64,000 bases of DNA from Paraspadella gotoi (Eukaryota; Chaetognatha), in NCBI GenBank assembly GCA_051294375.1, contig CM119268.1, positions 6,143,525 to 6,207,524 of the forward strand, read 5' to 3'. Shown in pieces: positions 43,990 to 56,399 of this stretch. How positions within the stretch are numbered: the first letter of the stretch is position 1; every line of letters begins with the position of its first letter. Under the pieces are notes generated by a model that was not told the DNA's origin, ran no database searches, and saw only the letters and a program-made list of their open reading frames with translations. The position numbers and the translations under genes are program-made.

Positions 43990-45130
43990 TCGAGACCACA
44001 CGGGGGCCATTTGGGACTTTCTTCTATATTCGCGCTTTTACCGGGCTTTTCCATCGTTCGCGGGTATTGTTGTCAATTTCGCTCGGCCTCGAGATTTTCT
44101 CCCGCGATCGCCCTGACGGGTCACGGCGAGTCACGGTTCGATACCCGTGCATGCACGACTTTTTTTAATATATTTTATTTTTTTACCCCCGGATCGCCCT
44201 GACGAGTTCACGGCGATTCTCCGGACTTATCTGCGCTATGTATATACAAAAAATTGGCGATGGCGCGGACAATTGAGAAAAGCCTAGCGAGGGACGAAGA
44301 ACCCAGCTTCGGGCCGATCGCCTAGATTTTCCCCTTAGAGAAGCGCCCGCCCTACCCCGAGTCACGGCGGGCACGGGTTCGATTAACCCGCTCATGCACA
44401 ACTTTTTTTTTTAAATAATATATAGTTTTTTTTTACCCCCGGGATCGCCTGACGGAGTCACGCGATTCTCCGACCTTATCTGATGCGCTTATTTAATTAC
44501 AAAAAATTTGGGACGGCGCGGACATTGAGAAAAGCCTTACGAGGAGCGAAGACCCAAGCTTCGCGATCGCCTAGATTTTCCCTTAGGAGAACCCGCCTTG
44601 ACGGAGCACGGCGATCACGCGTTCGATACCGTGCATGCACCACCTTTTTTTTAAATATTTATTTTTTTTTACCCCCGGATCGCCGACGAAGACGGCGATC
44701 TCCGGACATATTCTGCGCTTATTTATATAGAATAATGGGACGGCGGCGGCTTCATTCAAAGGCATGCCTCCGCCGACTTTTTCTCTTTACCTCTTATCAC
44801 ACACTTCCCCTCGCCTTTTTCACCTCGTATTAACTTTTGAAACGAACGAATGAACTCCCGTTTGACGTTTCATCTTTTCATGAAATTTCTCCCCGCGACC
44901 CGCCCTGACAGAAAGTCACGTGACAATATCACGGATCGATGCAATCCCCATTGCAGTGCACCCTTGTTTTTTATTAATCTTTTTTTACCACCTGTAGCTT
45001 TCCTCGCTCTGCCCTTCGTTTCAACCGCGGGAGTATCTATAAGTAGATGAACCCGGGTTCGAACGTTTCACCGTTTCATGAAATTCTTGCCCCCGCGGAT
45101 CGCTATGACGGATCACGGCCATGTTCTCGG
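43990..45130. repeat. ~240-bp tandem repeat with tRNA T-arm-like hairpin and T-runs
   Basis: Three clear copies (centred near 44150, 44390, 44635) and two diverged ones (about 44880-45000 and 45070-45170) share CCCCCGGATCGCCCTGACG, GGCGATTCTCCGGACTTATC, CCTAGATTTTCCCCTTAG and CACGGGTTCGATACCCGTGC-ATGCAC. The last can form a 5-bp stem ACGGG/CCCGT around TTCGATA, exactly a T-arm, and is followed by T-runs near 44161, 44403 and 44645. No full cloverleaf was found. Confidence 0.8.
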
Positions 45131-46575
45131 GATCGGAATCCACTTAATGCACACGCATTTTGATAGTATTTTATTCTGCTATAATACGCTGCGTGCTGCT
45201 CTCCTCCGTTCTTCGCCTCCTCGTGTGCTACAGCCGCGTCGGGGATATCTGCTCAACTCTGCGGTTCCACGATCGCCGATGGATCGCCGAAAAATTCCGT
45301 TGTCCTATCTGTATTAGTGACCGTTTATTCTTGCAGCCGGCCAGACGCTATTCATTTTCTTTCGACAGCGCTTTCCAAGTAATCTCAAATCTTTACCTTT
45401 TGTCTGACGATCGCCGTGTTTTGTTGGTGTACGGTTACTTCGGACTTAAGAGAACACTTATTTTATGATATGTTCTACCATATAAGACTCGTGATCCCTC
45501 AGTTGCACCATTTCCTCCTTACCAGAATATCCTGGAGGAGAAAGAAGACTTTGTCTTGGTCAGCACCTAATTGCCGTCTCCCCGGTGCGCATTCAAAGTC
45601 GTCAGCAGACAACCGATGGCTATCAGTCCTCACGCTCTTTTTGCGCTCGATACGCTGCCTGGCGCGTGCTTACACATAGGAAAATTTCGACTTACACTAC
45701 AAAATAGTCATTTCCCGAAGGATAACAAACGTTAAAGAGAACTCTCTATAAGGAGTAGAGAGAGATCACCCATAATTTCAGAAAATAAAGCGACCCCATT
45801 TCTCCCATATATATAAGAAATCGTTAGAAAAAAAATTTATGTCCACGGCAGGCACAACATTATGAACAAGCCATTGTTTATAAATAGCGGAAAGTTTGTC
45901 TAAATGTTGCTTAGTGGCGCGAGATTTTAGGCGATGTGCATCAACGGAGGATGGCAACAAAAAATACTAAACTCGCAAATCAAAAAATAGTATAATTGTA
46001 CTACTTAGGGTTGAGCAGTTATTCCCAGAAAAATAACTACAATATTTGAACTACAGGTTAGGTTTACAGTTTACGTTGATATTTACATGAAACGTAATAC
46101 AATGTATAGATTCTTGCCCTAGGGTTAGGTGTTTGAAGAGTTTTACAAACATCAAAAAATAAGGACAGTATTGAGTTTTTCGAGAGTAAGGTTAGTTTTC
46201 AGGGTAATTTTACAAACGACGTTTATTAGCTTAGGCGTATAGGATGAAAGTTTACCAAGAAGTATAAAAATATAGACATATTAATTTTTTAGTTAGGTTA
46301 GGGTATTTGGTTTACAAAACCGCACTGTTTTCTTTAGCTAGGTAGGTTGAGCGATTACAAAATTAAAAACTTAAGGAGTTTTGAGTTTTTGTGACGTTTA
46401 GTTTGTTAGGGTGATTATATGAGAGTTATAACCTATACGTTCAGAGAATATTACAAAATTATTCTCAACCCTTCTCTGCCTCCCCCCTTCTCCTCCTCCC
46501 CCCCCCCGCTCTCCCTCTCTCCCCCCCCCTCCTTCTCCCTCCCTCCCCCCCTCCCCTCCCTCCCTCCCCTTCCTC

Positions 46576-46610
<35 letters not shown>

Positions 46611-46614
46611 CTCC

Positions 46615-46652
<38 letters not shown>

Positions 46653-48030
46653 TCTTCAAAAAGAGAACACCTGTTAAATTTTTAATAACCATAAAGAGAG
46701 AAAAAATAAGGCCAGAGCGACACAGGTTTTTGGAAGGGAAACGGCACACACGGATTTTTCAAGGTAACGTGTGTAGGACGACAAAAGGAGTTAAAAGTGT
46801 TTAGAAAGGGGTCTGCTGATAAGAATGTAAAATATTTTAGATGCAAAACGAAAGAGAATACTTTAACGCCTTCATTTCATGTGGGTTGTGTGGTGTGTGA
46901 TAATAAGTATTATTGTATCAAGAGTAAGAACTCATTATATTTATTGACTAGCACGAGAATCACATATAAGAACAATAGACGGGATTAAGTGTTGTAGTCG
47001 GGGGATACGCACTGCGTGCGACTTTTAGAATGGTATCAGATGAGACGATGTCGATGTCGGCAGGAGTGTGGAAATTTGGTAGGGAAGAAGTTTGATCTAG
47101 TTATATATTTATTTTGTTAGCAGAGAACATAATTATATCAACACACATCAAATCTGACTAATTAGGAGAGATATGTTAGGAGTCTAATTTGAACACTTAA
47201 GGTCCGATTCTAAGAATGATTTGAGTCGATTTAACAAGAATAAATTGGGATAACCTGGTGGATTTTATTTACGGATAGGAAATATAACAAATACTGAACC
47301 TATGATTTAAACTTGACAGTTCGTGTAATGATTAACTTAAAATTTAATGATAATTTTTAACAATAGACGGCGTTAAGAGCCAGATCTTTTTTATAAATAA
47401 CTAGAGTCTTCCACCCTTGTAACTTTCGCCACTCACGGTATGTTTTCTTTTTTGCAAGAATTTGATTCGTCATATCTATATTTAAACATTAGTGCTACCA
47501 CAAGTCTTTTTGGAATCCTTTCCTTAAGTGATACCTAACATATATATAGAAGACATATGATATTAGCGTGAGTATTATCACATTTTCATAATAAATATAT
47601 AGTATGATATATAAAATATTAGCGATAAGTAAATTAGTTTATATTTAATAATATGATAGGTATTTATTTTATGTGATAGTGAAGATAATGCTGATTGTAG
47701 CAAGCATTGAATTGTGCTGTTCCCATAGATAATACAGACTTAAAGCTTATATATTATAAGATTGTTTCTTTTTATAGGTGTATACCATTATATTTAAATG
47801 AAGGTGAAAACTGACGTAAATATATAAAATCTAATTATACTCTTTAATTTGTTCAAGTATAATGTCTTTTTTCATTAAATTAATAGACTTTTAGCTTTCG
47901 TACATTCATGTTATGCAACTGGAACCGATTATCATTGATATATACTAAAGTTGATGCTAGACATACTCGTGTATATGTACGTCTATGAAAATAATGATTA
48001 TTTTCCTACTATCTCACACGGTATACTCCA
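45130..48030. other. AT-rich unique DNA; no gene seen
   Basis: 45130-45700 is mixed-composition tail of the preceding block. 46000-46420 has scattered GGTTAGGTTT-like motifs. 46440-46660 is C-rich then CT-rich low complexity. 46690-48030 is AT-rich. Small ORFs such as 46797-46988 (+) have no recognisable domain. Confidence 0.5.
46465..46650. repeat. poly-C/CCT tract followed by (CT)n
   Basis: CTCCCTCCCCCCC-type sequence from about 46465 to 46572, then CT dinucleotides to about 46650. Confidence 0.9.
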
Positions 48031-48033
48031 AAA

Positions 48034-48177
48034 ATGTGTTGTACATTTTATAATTGTTCGGTGGCATTCGGCAGCTACCGACATCTGAAAACGAATGACG
48101 ACAACGCGATACCCGCCCGCAAATTGAATCTGACACCTGAAAAAGAAATTATATTTTCACCAGTTGTCCGGATTTAG
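48034..48177 (+). CDS. small hypothetical ORF with N-terminal Cys pair
   Basis: ATG at 48034, TAG at 48175-48177, 47 residues: MCCTFYNCSVAFGSYRHLK, then NDDNAIPARKLNLTPEKE and IIFSPVVRI. Coding-like against AT-rich surroundings. The CC-x4-C start is vaguely like a DNA-binding finger of transposon proteins, but the rest of such a domain is missing. Function unknown. Confidence 0.25.
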   Translation: MCCTFYNCSVAFGSYRHLKTNDDNAIPARKLNLTPEKEIIFSPVVRI

Positions 48178-48345
48178 GCGGGCATGTCCGTTGTACTGTT
48201 TCTTGGTTCTTCCGTTGATTATCTACGTTTATTGTATAGTTTTCATCTATGTTCTATCTTCTTAAATCGGTTGAAAGAACGAAGAAAATTCTGGTGTGGA
48301 GCGGAAAAGCCCTCCAGTGAAGCGAAAACCAGAGAAAGAGAGACG

Positions 48346-48383
<38 letters not shown>

Positions 48384-48589
48384 GGTTATTCCGCTTTCAC
48401 GAGGGCTTTCACGCTCCACCACCGAATTTTCTTCGTTCCTTCACACCCCAACTATTTTCACTGTCAGAATTCACATCCCGCGTTTCGTTTTTACCCCAAA
48501 TTTTTTTACCTTCTTTACTTGAGATATTTTTTTTTCTAACTCAATTTAACTTCTCCCTTTTTTATATCTTCCTCATCTTTATTTGAAAT

Positions 48590-49113
48590 ATTCTTTGGTC
48601 TTATTTAATATCTTCTTTTCCCTTCTTTAATATATATATAACCCTTATTTAATATCTTTTTTACTCTTATTTGATATCTTCCTCACCCTCATTTAATATC
48701 TTCCTTATACTTATCTAATACCTTCCTTTTTCTAGTTTGTATCATCCTCACCCTTATTTAATATATATCTTACTCTACTTTTATAACTCCTTAACCCTTA
48801 ACCCTTCTTAATTTATATCTTCCACTTTTTTAATCAATAGTTCCCTATTGTTAAATTCATATCCGTAAATAAATCCACCCCAGGTTATCCCAATTTCCTT
48901 ATTAAATCATCAATAAATCCTTCCGCCATCCTGTCCAAATCATCCCTAAATCATACTCATATATTTTTTTCTAATTCCTCAAAAAATCTTCTACAAATCC
49001 TTCGCAAAGCCATCAAAAATTCTTCCAAAATATTCCACAAATCTTCCACAAATCCTCCCCGAATATTCCACAAATCTTCCACAAATCCTCCCCAAATCTT
49101 TCCCTCCCTTGTT
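48590..49113. repeat. two adjacent degenerate minisatellites
   Basis: 48600-48790 repeats CTTATTTAATATCTTCCTCACC with variants (about 22-24 bases). 48965-49105 repeats CCACAAATCTTCCACAAATC / CTCCCCGAATATT (about 27-36 bases). The latter runs into the gap at 49114. Confidence 0.75.
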
Positions 49114-49941
49114 NNNNNNNNNNNNNNNNNNNNNNNNNNNNNNNNNNNNNNNNNNNNNNNNNNNNNNNNNNNNNNNNNNNNNNNNNNNNNNNNNNNNNNN
49201 NNNNNNNNNNNNNNNNNNNNNNNNNNNNNNNNNNNNNNNNNNNNNNNNNNNNNNNNNNNNNNNNNNNNNNNNNNNNNNNNNNNNNNNNNNNNNNNNNNNN
49301 NNNNNNNNNNNNNNNNNNNNNNNNNNNNNNNNNNNNNNNNNNNNNNNNNNNNNNNNNNNNNNNNNNNNNNNNNNNNNNNNNNNNNNNNNNNNNNNNNNNN
49401 NNNNNNNNNNNNNNNNNGAGAGAGAGAGATAGAGATAGAGAGAAGGTTGAGAATAATTTTGTACAATATTCTGAACCGTAAGTTAAAAAAAAGAAGTATT
49501 CGAGCATTTCTTGTTTATTCGGCGATGTAATAAATAGATTTTTATCAAAGATTAGAATCGCTTAACACCGTACTCGTACATATCACGGATAACTATCCGT
49601 GTTTTCACAAGACTTTTTTACGAAAAAGTTTACGCATGAAAGTTTTTCCTTAATCTTAATATAAAATCCATANNNNNNNNNNNNNNNNNNNNNNNNNNNN
49701 NNNNNNNNNNNNNNNNNNNNNNNNNNNNNNNNNNNNNNNNNNNNNNNNNNNNNNNNNNNNNNNNNNNNNNNNNNNNNNNNNNNNNNNNNNNNNNNNNNNN
49801 NNNNNNNNNNNNNNNNNNNNNNNNNNNNNNNNNNNNNNNNNNNNNNNNNNNNNNNNNNNNNNNNNNNNNNNNNNNNNNNNNNNNNNNNNNNNNNNNNNNN
49901 NNNNNNNNNNNNNNNNNNNNNNNNNNNNNNNNNNNNNNNNN

Positions 49942-49976
<35 letters not shown>

Positions 49977-50326
49977 TAAACCTCCGTAAACACTGAACAC
50001 TAAACATGACCTCAAAGAATAAAAAAGGGTCAACGAAGGACGCATTATTTTTTGGGGAAAAAAAAAGAAAAGAAAAGAAAAGAAAAGAAAAAAGGGAAAA
50101 AGAGGAAAAAGGAAAGTCGGACGATTTCGACTCAATTACGATAAAAACGCGATTCACTGTTTTGTGATAAGTCGGAGAAGCGTGAAGAGAGAGAGAGAGA
50201 GAGAGAGANNNNNNNNNNNNNNNNNNNNNNNNNNNNNNNNNNNNNNNNNNNNNNNNNNNNNNNNNNNNNNNNNNNNNNNNNNNNNNNNNNNNNNNNNNNN
50301 NNNNNNNNNNNNNNNNNNNNNNNNNN
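49114..50326. other. three assembly gaps in microsatellite DNA
   Basis: N runs at 49114-49417, 49673-49941 and 50209-50326 are each bordered by GA or CGA repeats on at least one side. The remaining sequence (49418-49672, 49942-50208) is low complexity plus short unique DNA with no gene seen. Confidence 0.9.
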
Positions 50327-50627
50327 AATGCAAGAATCGAGTCCCTAACCATGATCCCTAACCTGGTCCTAACCGCAAATTCTTAACCTAATTCTTTATA
50401 TCTAAAAAATAATTCAATTTTCGAATTTAAGATGAAATGGGGCGTTTGAGGTAAATAAAGCCAAAAAGGAAAATGAAAGGATGAGATCGGAAATAATAAA
50501 AGAATCGAAATGATTTAATTAAAAAACGAAAAGAAAGAAAAGATAAGTAAAGAGAAGAATAAAAGTAAGGAAGAAATATAAAGAAAGTAATAATCTAAAT
50601 ATCACCTTCATGCGTCGATTACTTATC

Positions 50628-50754
<127 letters not shown>

Positions 50755-50959
50755 AGCATCACCATAGCAACACCATGGAATCGCCTCGTCAGAGTAAAGA
50801 AGCTTTGAAGTTCTCAACTCCAGTGGAAGGGAAGAATGATGAAGGAGGAAGAGGAGGAGAAGGAGGAGGAAGAAGAAGAAGAAGAAGTTGATTTTGATGG
50901 ATAATTTAGTTCTAATAGAAATTATCGTTATTAATTTGCAAACTGAACCGTGCGAAAAT

Positions 50960-51449
50960 GAAATGCCGTTTAGTGGAGTTTAAGAAATTTGATATCTCCC
51001 TTTGTTTCTTTTTCTCTCTCTCTTTGTATATCTTTCTAAACATATTTCTCTTTATCTCTCTCTCTTTATCCCTCCCCTATTCCTTTACCTGTCTTCAGTT
51101 TAAACCACCATTTTCGTTCCATTTTAAGAATTTACGCTCTCATTCTTTTCCTCCTCCTCCTCTTCCTCCTCCTCCTCCTCTTCCAACCCCGCCCATCAGG
51201 CGCGATATTCAGTCACCCTTGACTCTTCCTATTCTATCCTCTCCTCCTTCTTTCTTTCTTTTCCTCCCTTTTCTTCCTTCTCTATTCTTTCCTCCATTTT
51301 TTTCCTCTTTTCTGTTTCTCTTCTCTTTTCTCTCGTCCCTTTTCTTTCATCTTCTTTTCTTTTTTTTTCTCCTTTTCCTTCCTATTTTTTTGTCTCTTTT
51401 CTTTTTTTCTTTCCTCTTTTTTCTACATTCTCTTTTCTTTCCTCCCTTT
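50960..51449. repeat. pyrimidine-rich low complexity
   Basis: TTTCTCTCTC, CTCCTCCTCC and TTCTTTTCTTTCC runs up to a 25-N gap at 51450-51474. No gene. Confidence 0.8.
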
Positions 51450-51474
51450 NNNNNNNNNNNNNNNNNNNNNNNNN

Positions 51475-52515
51475 GGTAAGGGAAAGTTTCTTTGCTCTAG
51501 CCTAAGTACCGCTCTTGGTGAGTGACCGCGGGTGTGAAACATTTCTCAGATGGGGTCGCGGGATACCCTCGTGATTCGCCAGGGCCACCGGGCTTGTCCT
51601 GATCACGCAAGAAGGGGCCGAGACGGTTTCCCACGGCGTGACCTGCGGCTTCAAATCACCGGGTAATCATGCGTCGAACCTATAGGGTAGTTCGGTCCGA
51701 GAGTCGCACTCGACTACTCTCTACGGGCACGTCTGTGGTAAGGGCAAGTTCTTTTCTCTGATCCAAGTACCGCTCTTGGTTGTCCGCGTGGTGAAAACAT
51801 TTCTCAATGGGGGTCGCGGGACCCTCGATGATCGCCAGGGCCCCACGCGACTGCGTCCAATTACGCAGGGGAGCCGAGCGGTGTCCACGGCTGGGACTGC
51901 GGCTTTTCCAATATCGTCGCAGGTAATACACGCGTCGCACACCATTGGTAGCTTTCGGGTCGGGCGAGAGTCGACTCCGACTACTCTCTACAGGCACGTC
52001 TTGGGTAAGGGGAAGTTCTTTCTCTAGCCTAAGGTACCGCCCTCTTGGTTGTCCACGTGTGAAAAACATTATCTCAATGGGGTCGCGGGACCCTTGTGAT
52101 TCGCCAGGGCCACCGGCTGTCCGTCATGCAAGAAGGGGCCGAGCGGTGTCCCACGGCGGGACTGCGGCTTCAAATCACGGTAACTGCATTTGCGTCGAAC
52201 CATTTGGGTAGTTCGGGTTCCCGAGAGCGACTCGACTCTCTCTACGGCACCGTTTGGGGCGATAAGGTGAAGTCTCTTTCTCTGCAGCCTAAGTACCGCT
52301 CTTTTGGTTGTCCGGCGTGTGAAAACTTTCTCAATGGGAGGGTCGCGGGACCCTTCGTGATCGCCAGGCCCAGGTACCTGAGTTCCCAAATTACCGCAAG
52401 GCGGGCTGCTATTCTACACCCCGGCTTCCTACGACGCCCGCGGAGCGTGATCCCACGGCGGGACTGCTGGCTTCCAAAATCGTCATTGGTTAATCACGCG
52501 TCTAACATTGCGTAG
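51475..52515. repeat. reverse-oriented copy of the ~245-bp satellite, about four monomers
   Basis: GACTGCGGCTTCCAAATCGT-type markers at about 51645, 51897, 52158 and 52462 are the reverse complement of the 39.4-41.7 kb satellite, with GTCGCGGGACCCTCGTGATC, AAGTACCGCTCTTGGTTGTC and AGAGTCGACTCGACTACTCT in the same monomer. Spacing is again about 250. Confidence 0.93.
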
Positions 52516-52584
52516 TCGTGTCAAAAAAAGAAAGAAACAATCCGGTTTTGGACAAAAGAGAGTTTTTGAAAAAAGAAGTTTAGC

Positions 52585-53090
52585 CGGTTTCGAACTATTT
52601 AACTCTGTTATGATGTGCGACCTCGGAACATACTCTCTGAGAATAACTTTTGAGAAAAAGTGACTACATTTAGTTCCTTAAGGCCGGACGGAAGCGAGAT
52701 AGGGGGAGGAGGAGCTTAGGAGAGGCACGGATGCAGCAGACGTAGGAGAGAGAGAGCAGAGAGATAGAGAGAGAGAGAGAGAGAGAAGAAGAGAGAGAGA
52801 GAGGTAAGGGGGAAGCAAGAAGGGAATGAAACCAACGGAGGAGGGGAACAAAACAGAGGAAAGGAGAAAAATGAGAAGGGGAAACAAGAGAAAAAGGAAA
52901 AGAGGGGAAGAAAAGAAAAAGAAGAGAAAAAAGGGCGGGCATAAGAAAACAGAAAGAGGGAAAGAGGATGTGCAAGAGAAAACTTGATCGATGGGAGGAC
53001 AAGATCTAAGGAAGACAGCCGTCCGCCTTAAGACTAATGTAGTCACTTTTCAAAAGATTCTCCCATCATAACAGAGTTAATAGTTCGAAC
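52585..53090. repeat. inverted repeat, arms ~110 bp
   Basis: Left TTCGAACTATTTAACTCTGT...GACTACATTTAGTTCCTTAA-GGCCGGACGG pairs with right CCGTCCGCCTTAAGACTAAT-GTAGTCACTTTTC...CATAACAGAGTTAATAGTTCGAA. The left arm carries an extra ~22-base piece. The spacer is GA-rich. Confidence 0.8.
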
Positions 53091-53094
53091 CAAC

Positions 53095-53390
53095 TTTCTT
53101 TTTCAACTTTTTCAACTTTTTCTTTCTTTTTTCTTCTTTCTTTTTTTTTTCCTTTCGCTCCGTCGTCCATTCGTCCGCTCGACCGAGCGAGCGATCTTTC
53201 TTTTTCTTTCTATCTTTCTTTCTTTCTTTCTTTCTTTTTTTCTTTCTTTCTTTCTTTTTAATTTCTTTCGTTCGTTCTTTCTTTCTATCTCTCTTTTTCC
53301 ATGTTTTTTCCATGTTTCGTACTCTTTCATTTTCTGTTTTGATCTTTTTTTTCTATTATTTATCATAGATATACTTTTTTTTATTTTTTT

Positions 53391-53429
<39 letters not shown>

Positions 53430-53435
53430 ATGATA
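53095..53435. repeat. (CTTT)n low complexity
   Basis: TTTC tetranucleotide runs, purest at 53212-53255 and 53385-53428, separated by T-rich sequence. Confidence 0.9.
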
Positions 53436-53439
53436 GATC

Positions 53440-55860
53440 ATCATCTAATAGATTCACGTCCATATAAACATACAAATCAATTCAACAGGCAATTAACATG
53501 ACTGCAGCGACCGCCAAACAAGCATTACCAATCGCAGCCACTTACCTAAGCTTACCTAAATTTGTCTGATGAAGAAATCAACCTTTGACTTTGGACTTCG
53601 AAACTAAACGAAAAAATAAAAGAATTAATTTTGTTTGTTGTTTTTATCAATTTAAATTGTAACTAAATTTTAACTGATCAGCATCAAGAATATTCGCGGA
53701 CTTGATTTAAGCCTAAAACAAACTCCTACATAACATCCCCTTTGATTTCGTTTTCATAATTTAATTTCATAAATCTCGTCTCCCTTGATACTGGATAGTA
53801 AGGCGATATATCCTATATTCCTAATTAGGAATCTGTGAAAAAGGCGGAAGAAGTTACACATATAACTTTTTTTAACCCACACCAGTAGCCACGAAACGGG
53901 TTCTGGGCTTTGAACCAGGCTCGAGGCTTTTCCACGCCTCCCCCCCTCCCCCACTGAGAAAGCTTGTAAAGAGAGACCACCAGGTAATCCGTCATTTCCG
54001 GGCCCTAACCAATCGCCCTTACCGCAATGCGCAGGATCATTAATGTAAGAGAAAAAAGAAGAGAATTTTTCAGATTAATACTAATTTCGCCTGCGTACTT
54101 AAGCTTCCTCAGGTCGCCCCTTCTCTAGTCGCTCCTGCCTGCAAGCAGCTTCCCCCTGCCTCCTATTAGAAGCCGAGACCTCGCGCTTAACACTCCGCCC
54201 GGCCTCTCTTCTCCGTAGCCCCACATCTCCTCATCATAGCAGTCCTGTCTTCGATTCTGGACCTCAGGACTTAACATCGACCCTCAAACCGCTCTTTCCG
54301 GCCCCCTCAGCTCGACGGACGACGGTATCTTTGAAAAAACGTATAGAAATTATAGATTGGTGAGACATTCCAGGGTCTAACTGCGAAACATAGACGTCTC
54401 TTTCTTTCCGGACAACCATACCTACCCCTTTGGAAAAGCTCTGATCTTCCTTGTTTAGAGGCCCTTCAGTCGTTTTTTGATTTCTACTCCATATCTTCTT
54501 CTTTGCTGTTTTTCTACAATTTCTTGCCCTACACTGGGAAGCGCTTTTATTGTTTTTTGTAGTGACTTTCTTCATTGTTCGTTTAAGGACTGCTGCTCGG
54601 CTTCTCCGGCCCCAACAATTGCGGGTCGATCTTCTCTACTGAGAGCGCTTGTATAGAGTAGACCTCCTTCTGAAGGTTTTGCGCCTGTGTTTTTTGAAAA
54701 CTGCCGACGCTTTCTCCGACACCAATCGCCTACGATGGAAAGCCCTCCGCTCCCGTCTAAATATCAAGAGACCTCAGGTTGAATAGAGTCGCACGTTCTT
54801 TCCTGGAGCTTCCAGAAGCCCATGATCTACCGGCTCCTCATAAAGCGATTTTATAAATATTTGGGCTGAAGGTGGAAAATAACATCAAAGAGACAAACAG
54901 AATCTTAAGTAAAAATTGTTTTATGATTTTGATTTTCAGACAGTTCAAAGAAATTTTATCTTTGATTTTTAGAGAATTATGTAGCTAAATAAAAAATTGA
55001 TTTGTTTACAAACGACAAATTTGTTTTCACCTTGTTGAGTTTAAAAAAAAAACGTAAATGTTAGCATATTTTGTAATGTACCTCGAGAAGTGGCGTGTAC
55101 AGAACAAGCGGACCCCCTATTTTTACAGGATTCTCCATGCGCAACCCCTACTGTAAAATTGGACAAAAATGTCATGAAATTGTCCGGGTTCTTCAAAAAA
55201 AATCTTAAACACAATTATAGTAATCAATATCGGTTTTATTATATAAAATAAAATATGTACATTTTTAATGTGTATATTTTTTTTCAGGAGCATGATCATA
55301 TGACCCGCGCCTCACAGTCTTCTCTCGAGCCCGGTATCTCCTCTACCCGTTGCTTTTGGGTTATGGACGGAATTTCTTTTGCGTAAAGACGGTTATTGGT
55401 AGATCTCGGGATCTTGGGCTGGTCTTTCATGGGGTGATTGGGGCGGGGTTGGGTTAAGTGCAGTATTAAGGACGTAACCAGCATGTTTACAAATTAATAT
55501 TACTGTCTGTGTTGTCGTGGCCCAATCCAAAAAATAAATATCTCTTGATGTAAATGTTAAGTTTTCATATAACTAGTGATTGAATTCCTGCAACTCATCC
55601 TTCATCCTCTGTCTGAAATCTGCTTTGCTCGTTTTGGTTAGAGGAATGGAGAATAATTTTAATCACAACAAATTTTTTTTTTAGTTTTAATTATCAGAAG
55701 TTATGCGGTGAGAGATATATAGTGGAACACGCTCTACGATAGATTCTAATTTTATAGAATAATTACGTCTCACATGATAATAAATGAGCGTATCCGTTCA
55801 CACCAACACCACGATCCTTGTATATTATTTAGCATTGAAGTATCTCAATAGGCTAGCGTT
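53440..55860. other. mixed-composition DNA without a recognised gene
   Basis: 53440-54080 and 54860-55860 are AT-rich. 54080-54860 is less AT-rich and has overlapping open frames, one of which is listed. No splice-consistent exon chain, repeat array or RNA gene was recognised. Confidence 0.4.
54264..54575 (-). CDS. hypothetical ORF, 103 codons, basic
   Basis: ATG at 54575, stop at 54264. The product is Lys/Arg-rich (MKKVTTKNNKSASQCRARN, then FSKGVGMVVRKERDVYVSQL, ending VRRAEGAGKSGLRVDVKS). An upstream frame on the same strand encodes LQKEVYSIQALSVEKIDPQL, so a frame-broken longer reading is possible. No family recognised. Confidence 0.25.
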   Translation of the reverse strand: MKKVTTKNNKSASQCRARNCRKTAKKKIWSRNQKTTEGPLNKEDQSFSKGVGMVVRKERDVYVSQLDPGMSHQSIISIRFFKDTVVRRAEGAGKSGLRVDVKS

Positions 55861-55904
55861 TAAAGTTTAACTTGGAAGATTTTTTTTCTAATTTTACTTC
55901 CCGG

Positions 55905-56165
55905 GTAGACTCCTTTTCGACCGTTCCCAACCCTCAGATTCGTTTCGGAACGCGAGATAGAGAGAGAGAAAAAAGGCGTTGGGGCGCGATAGATCCATCG
56001 GTGACTTGACATAACATGATATGATCCGTGATCCCGCGCGTGGCGAATCACCAGTGACACAAACAAACTCTCTGTGCCCGGGGAGAACCTGGGTTTGTTT
56101 TGGTCCCAGCTGACTCGCGCAGACACCGACCCATTCGCCGCCGAATTCCTCCGCCGACGCAAAGT
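55905..56165 (-). CDS. open GC-rich stretch, possible exon
   Basis: One minus-strand frame reads FASAEEFGGEWVGVCASQLG, then LPGHREFVCVTGDSPRAG, SRIISCYVKSPMDLS. The inverted copy at 58750-58960 breaks the same frame by indels. Two other frames are also open here, no convincing acceptor was found, and I do not recognise the product. Confidence 0.25.
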
Positions 56166-56362
56166 AGTCCCGACGTAAAGACGCGGATTAATTACGAGGA
56201 AAAAGTTAAATAGTTTATTTCAAGATGAAAAATGAAATAGGGAAAAAAAAGCGAAAACAAAGAACATTGCATAACTGAAAGAAAATAGTTATTAATAATA
56301 CAAAATATTTAATTCTCAATCAATACCCTTTTACAGAAATCTGGTGTTTTGAGAATTCAGTT

Positions 56363-56399
<37 letters not shown>

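Larger units (their letters stand above)
41690..43990. other. GC-balanced non-repetitive block of unknown origin
   Basis: Unlike its neighbours this block has near-even base composition, almost no homopolymers or microsatellites and no N gaps, and it sits between two satellites. It has several long open frames, mostly on the minus strand (two entered separately). No rRNA, tRNA, LTR, reverse transcriptase or transposase motif was recognised. It could be a degenerate mobile element, an unrecognised gene, or foreign DNA. Confidence 0.5.

Noticed and set aside
44115-44165. A complete tRNA gene
   Set aside because: Only the T-arm is convincing; no matching acceptor 5' strand, D-arm or A box upstream.
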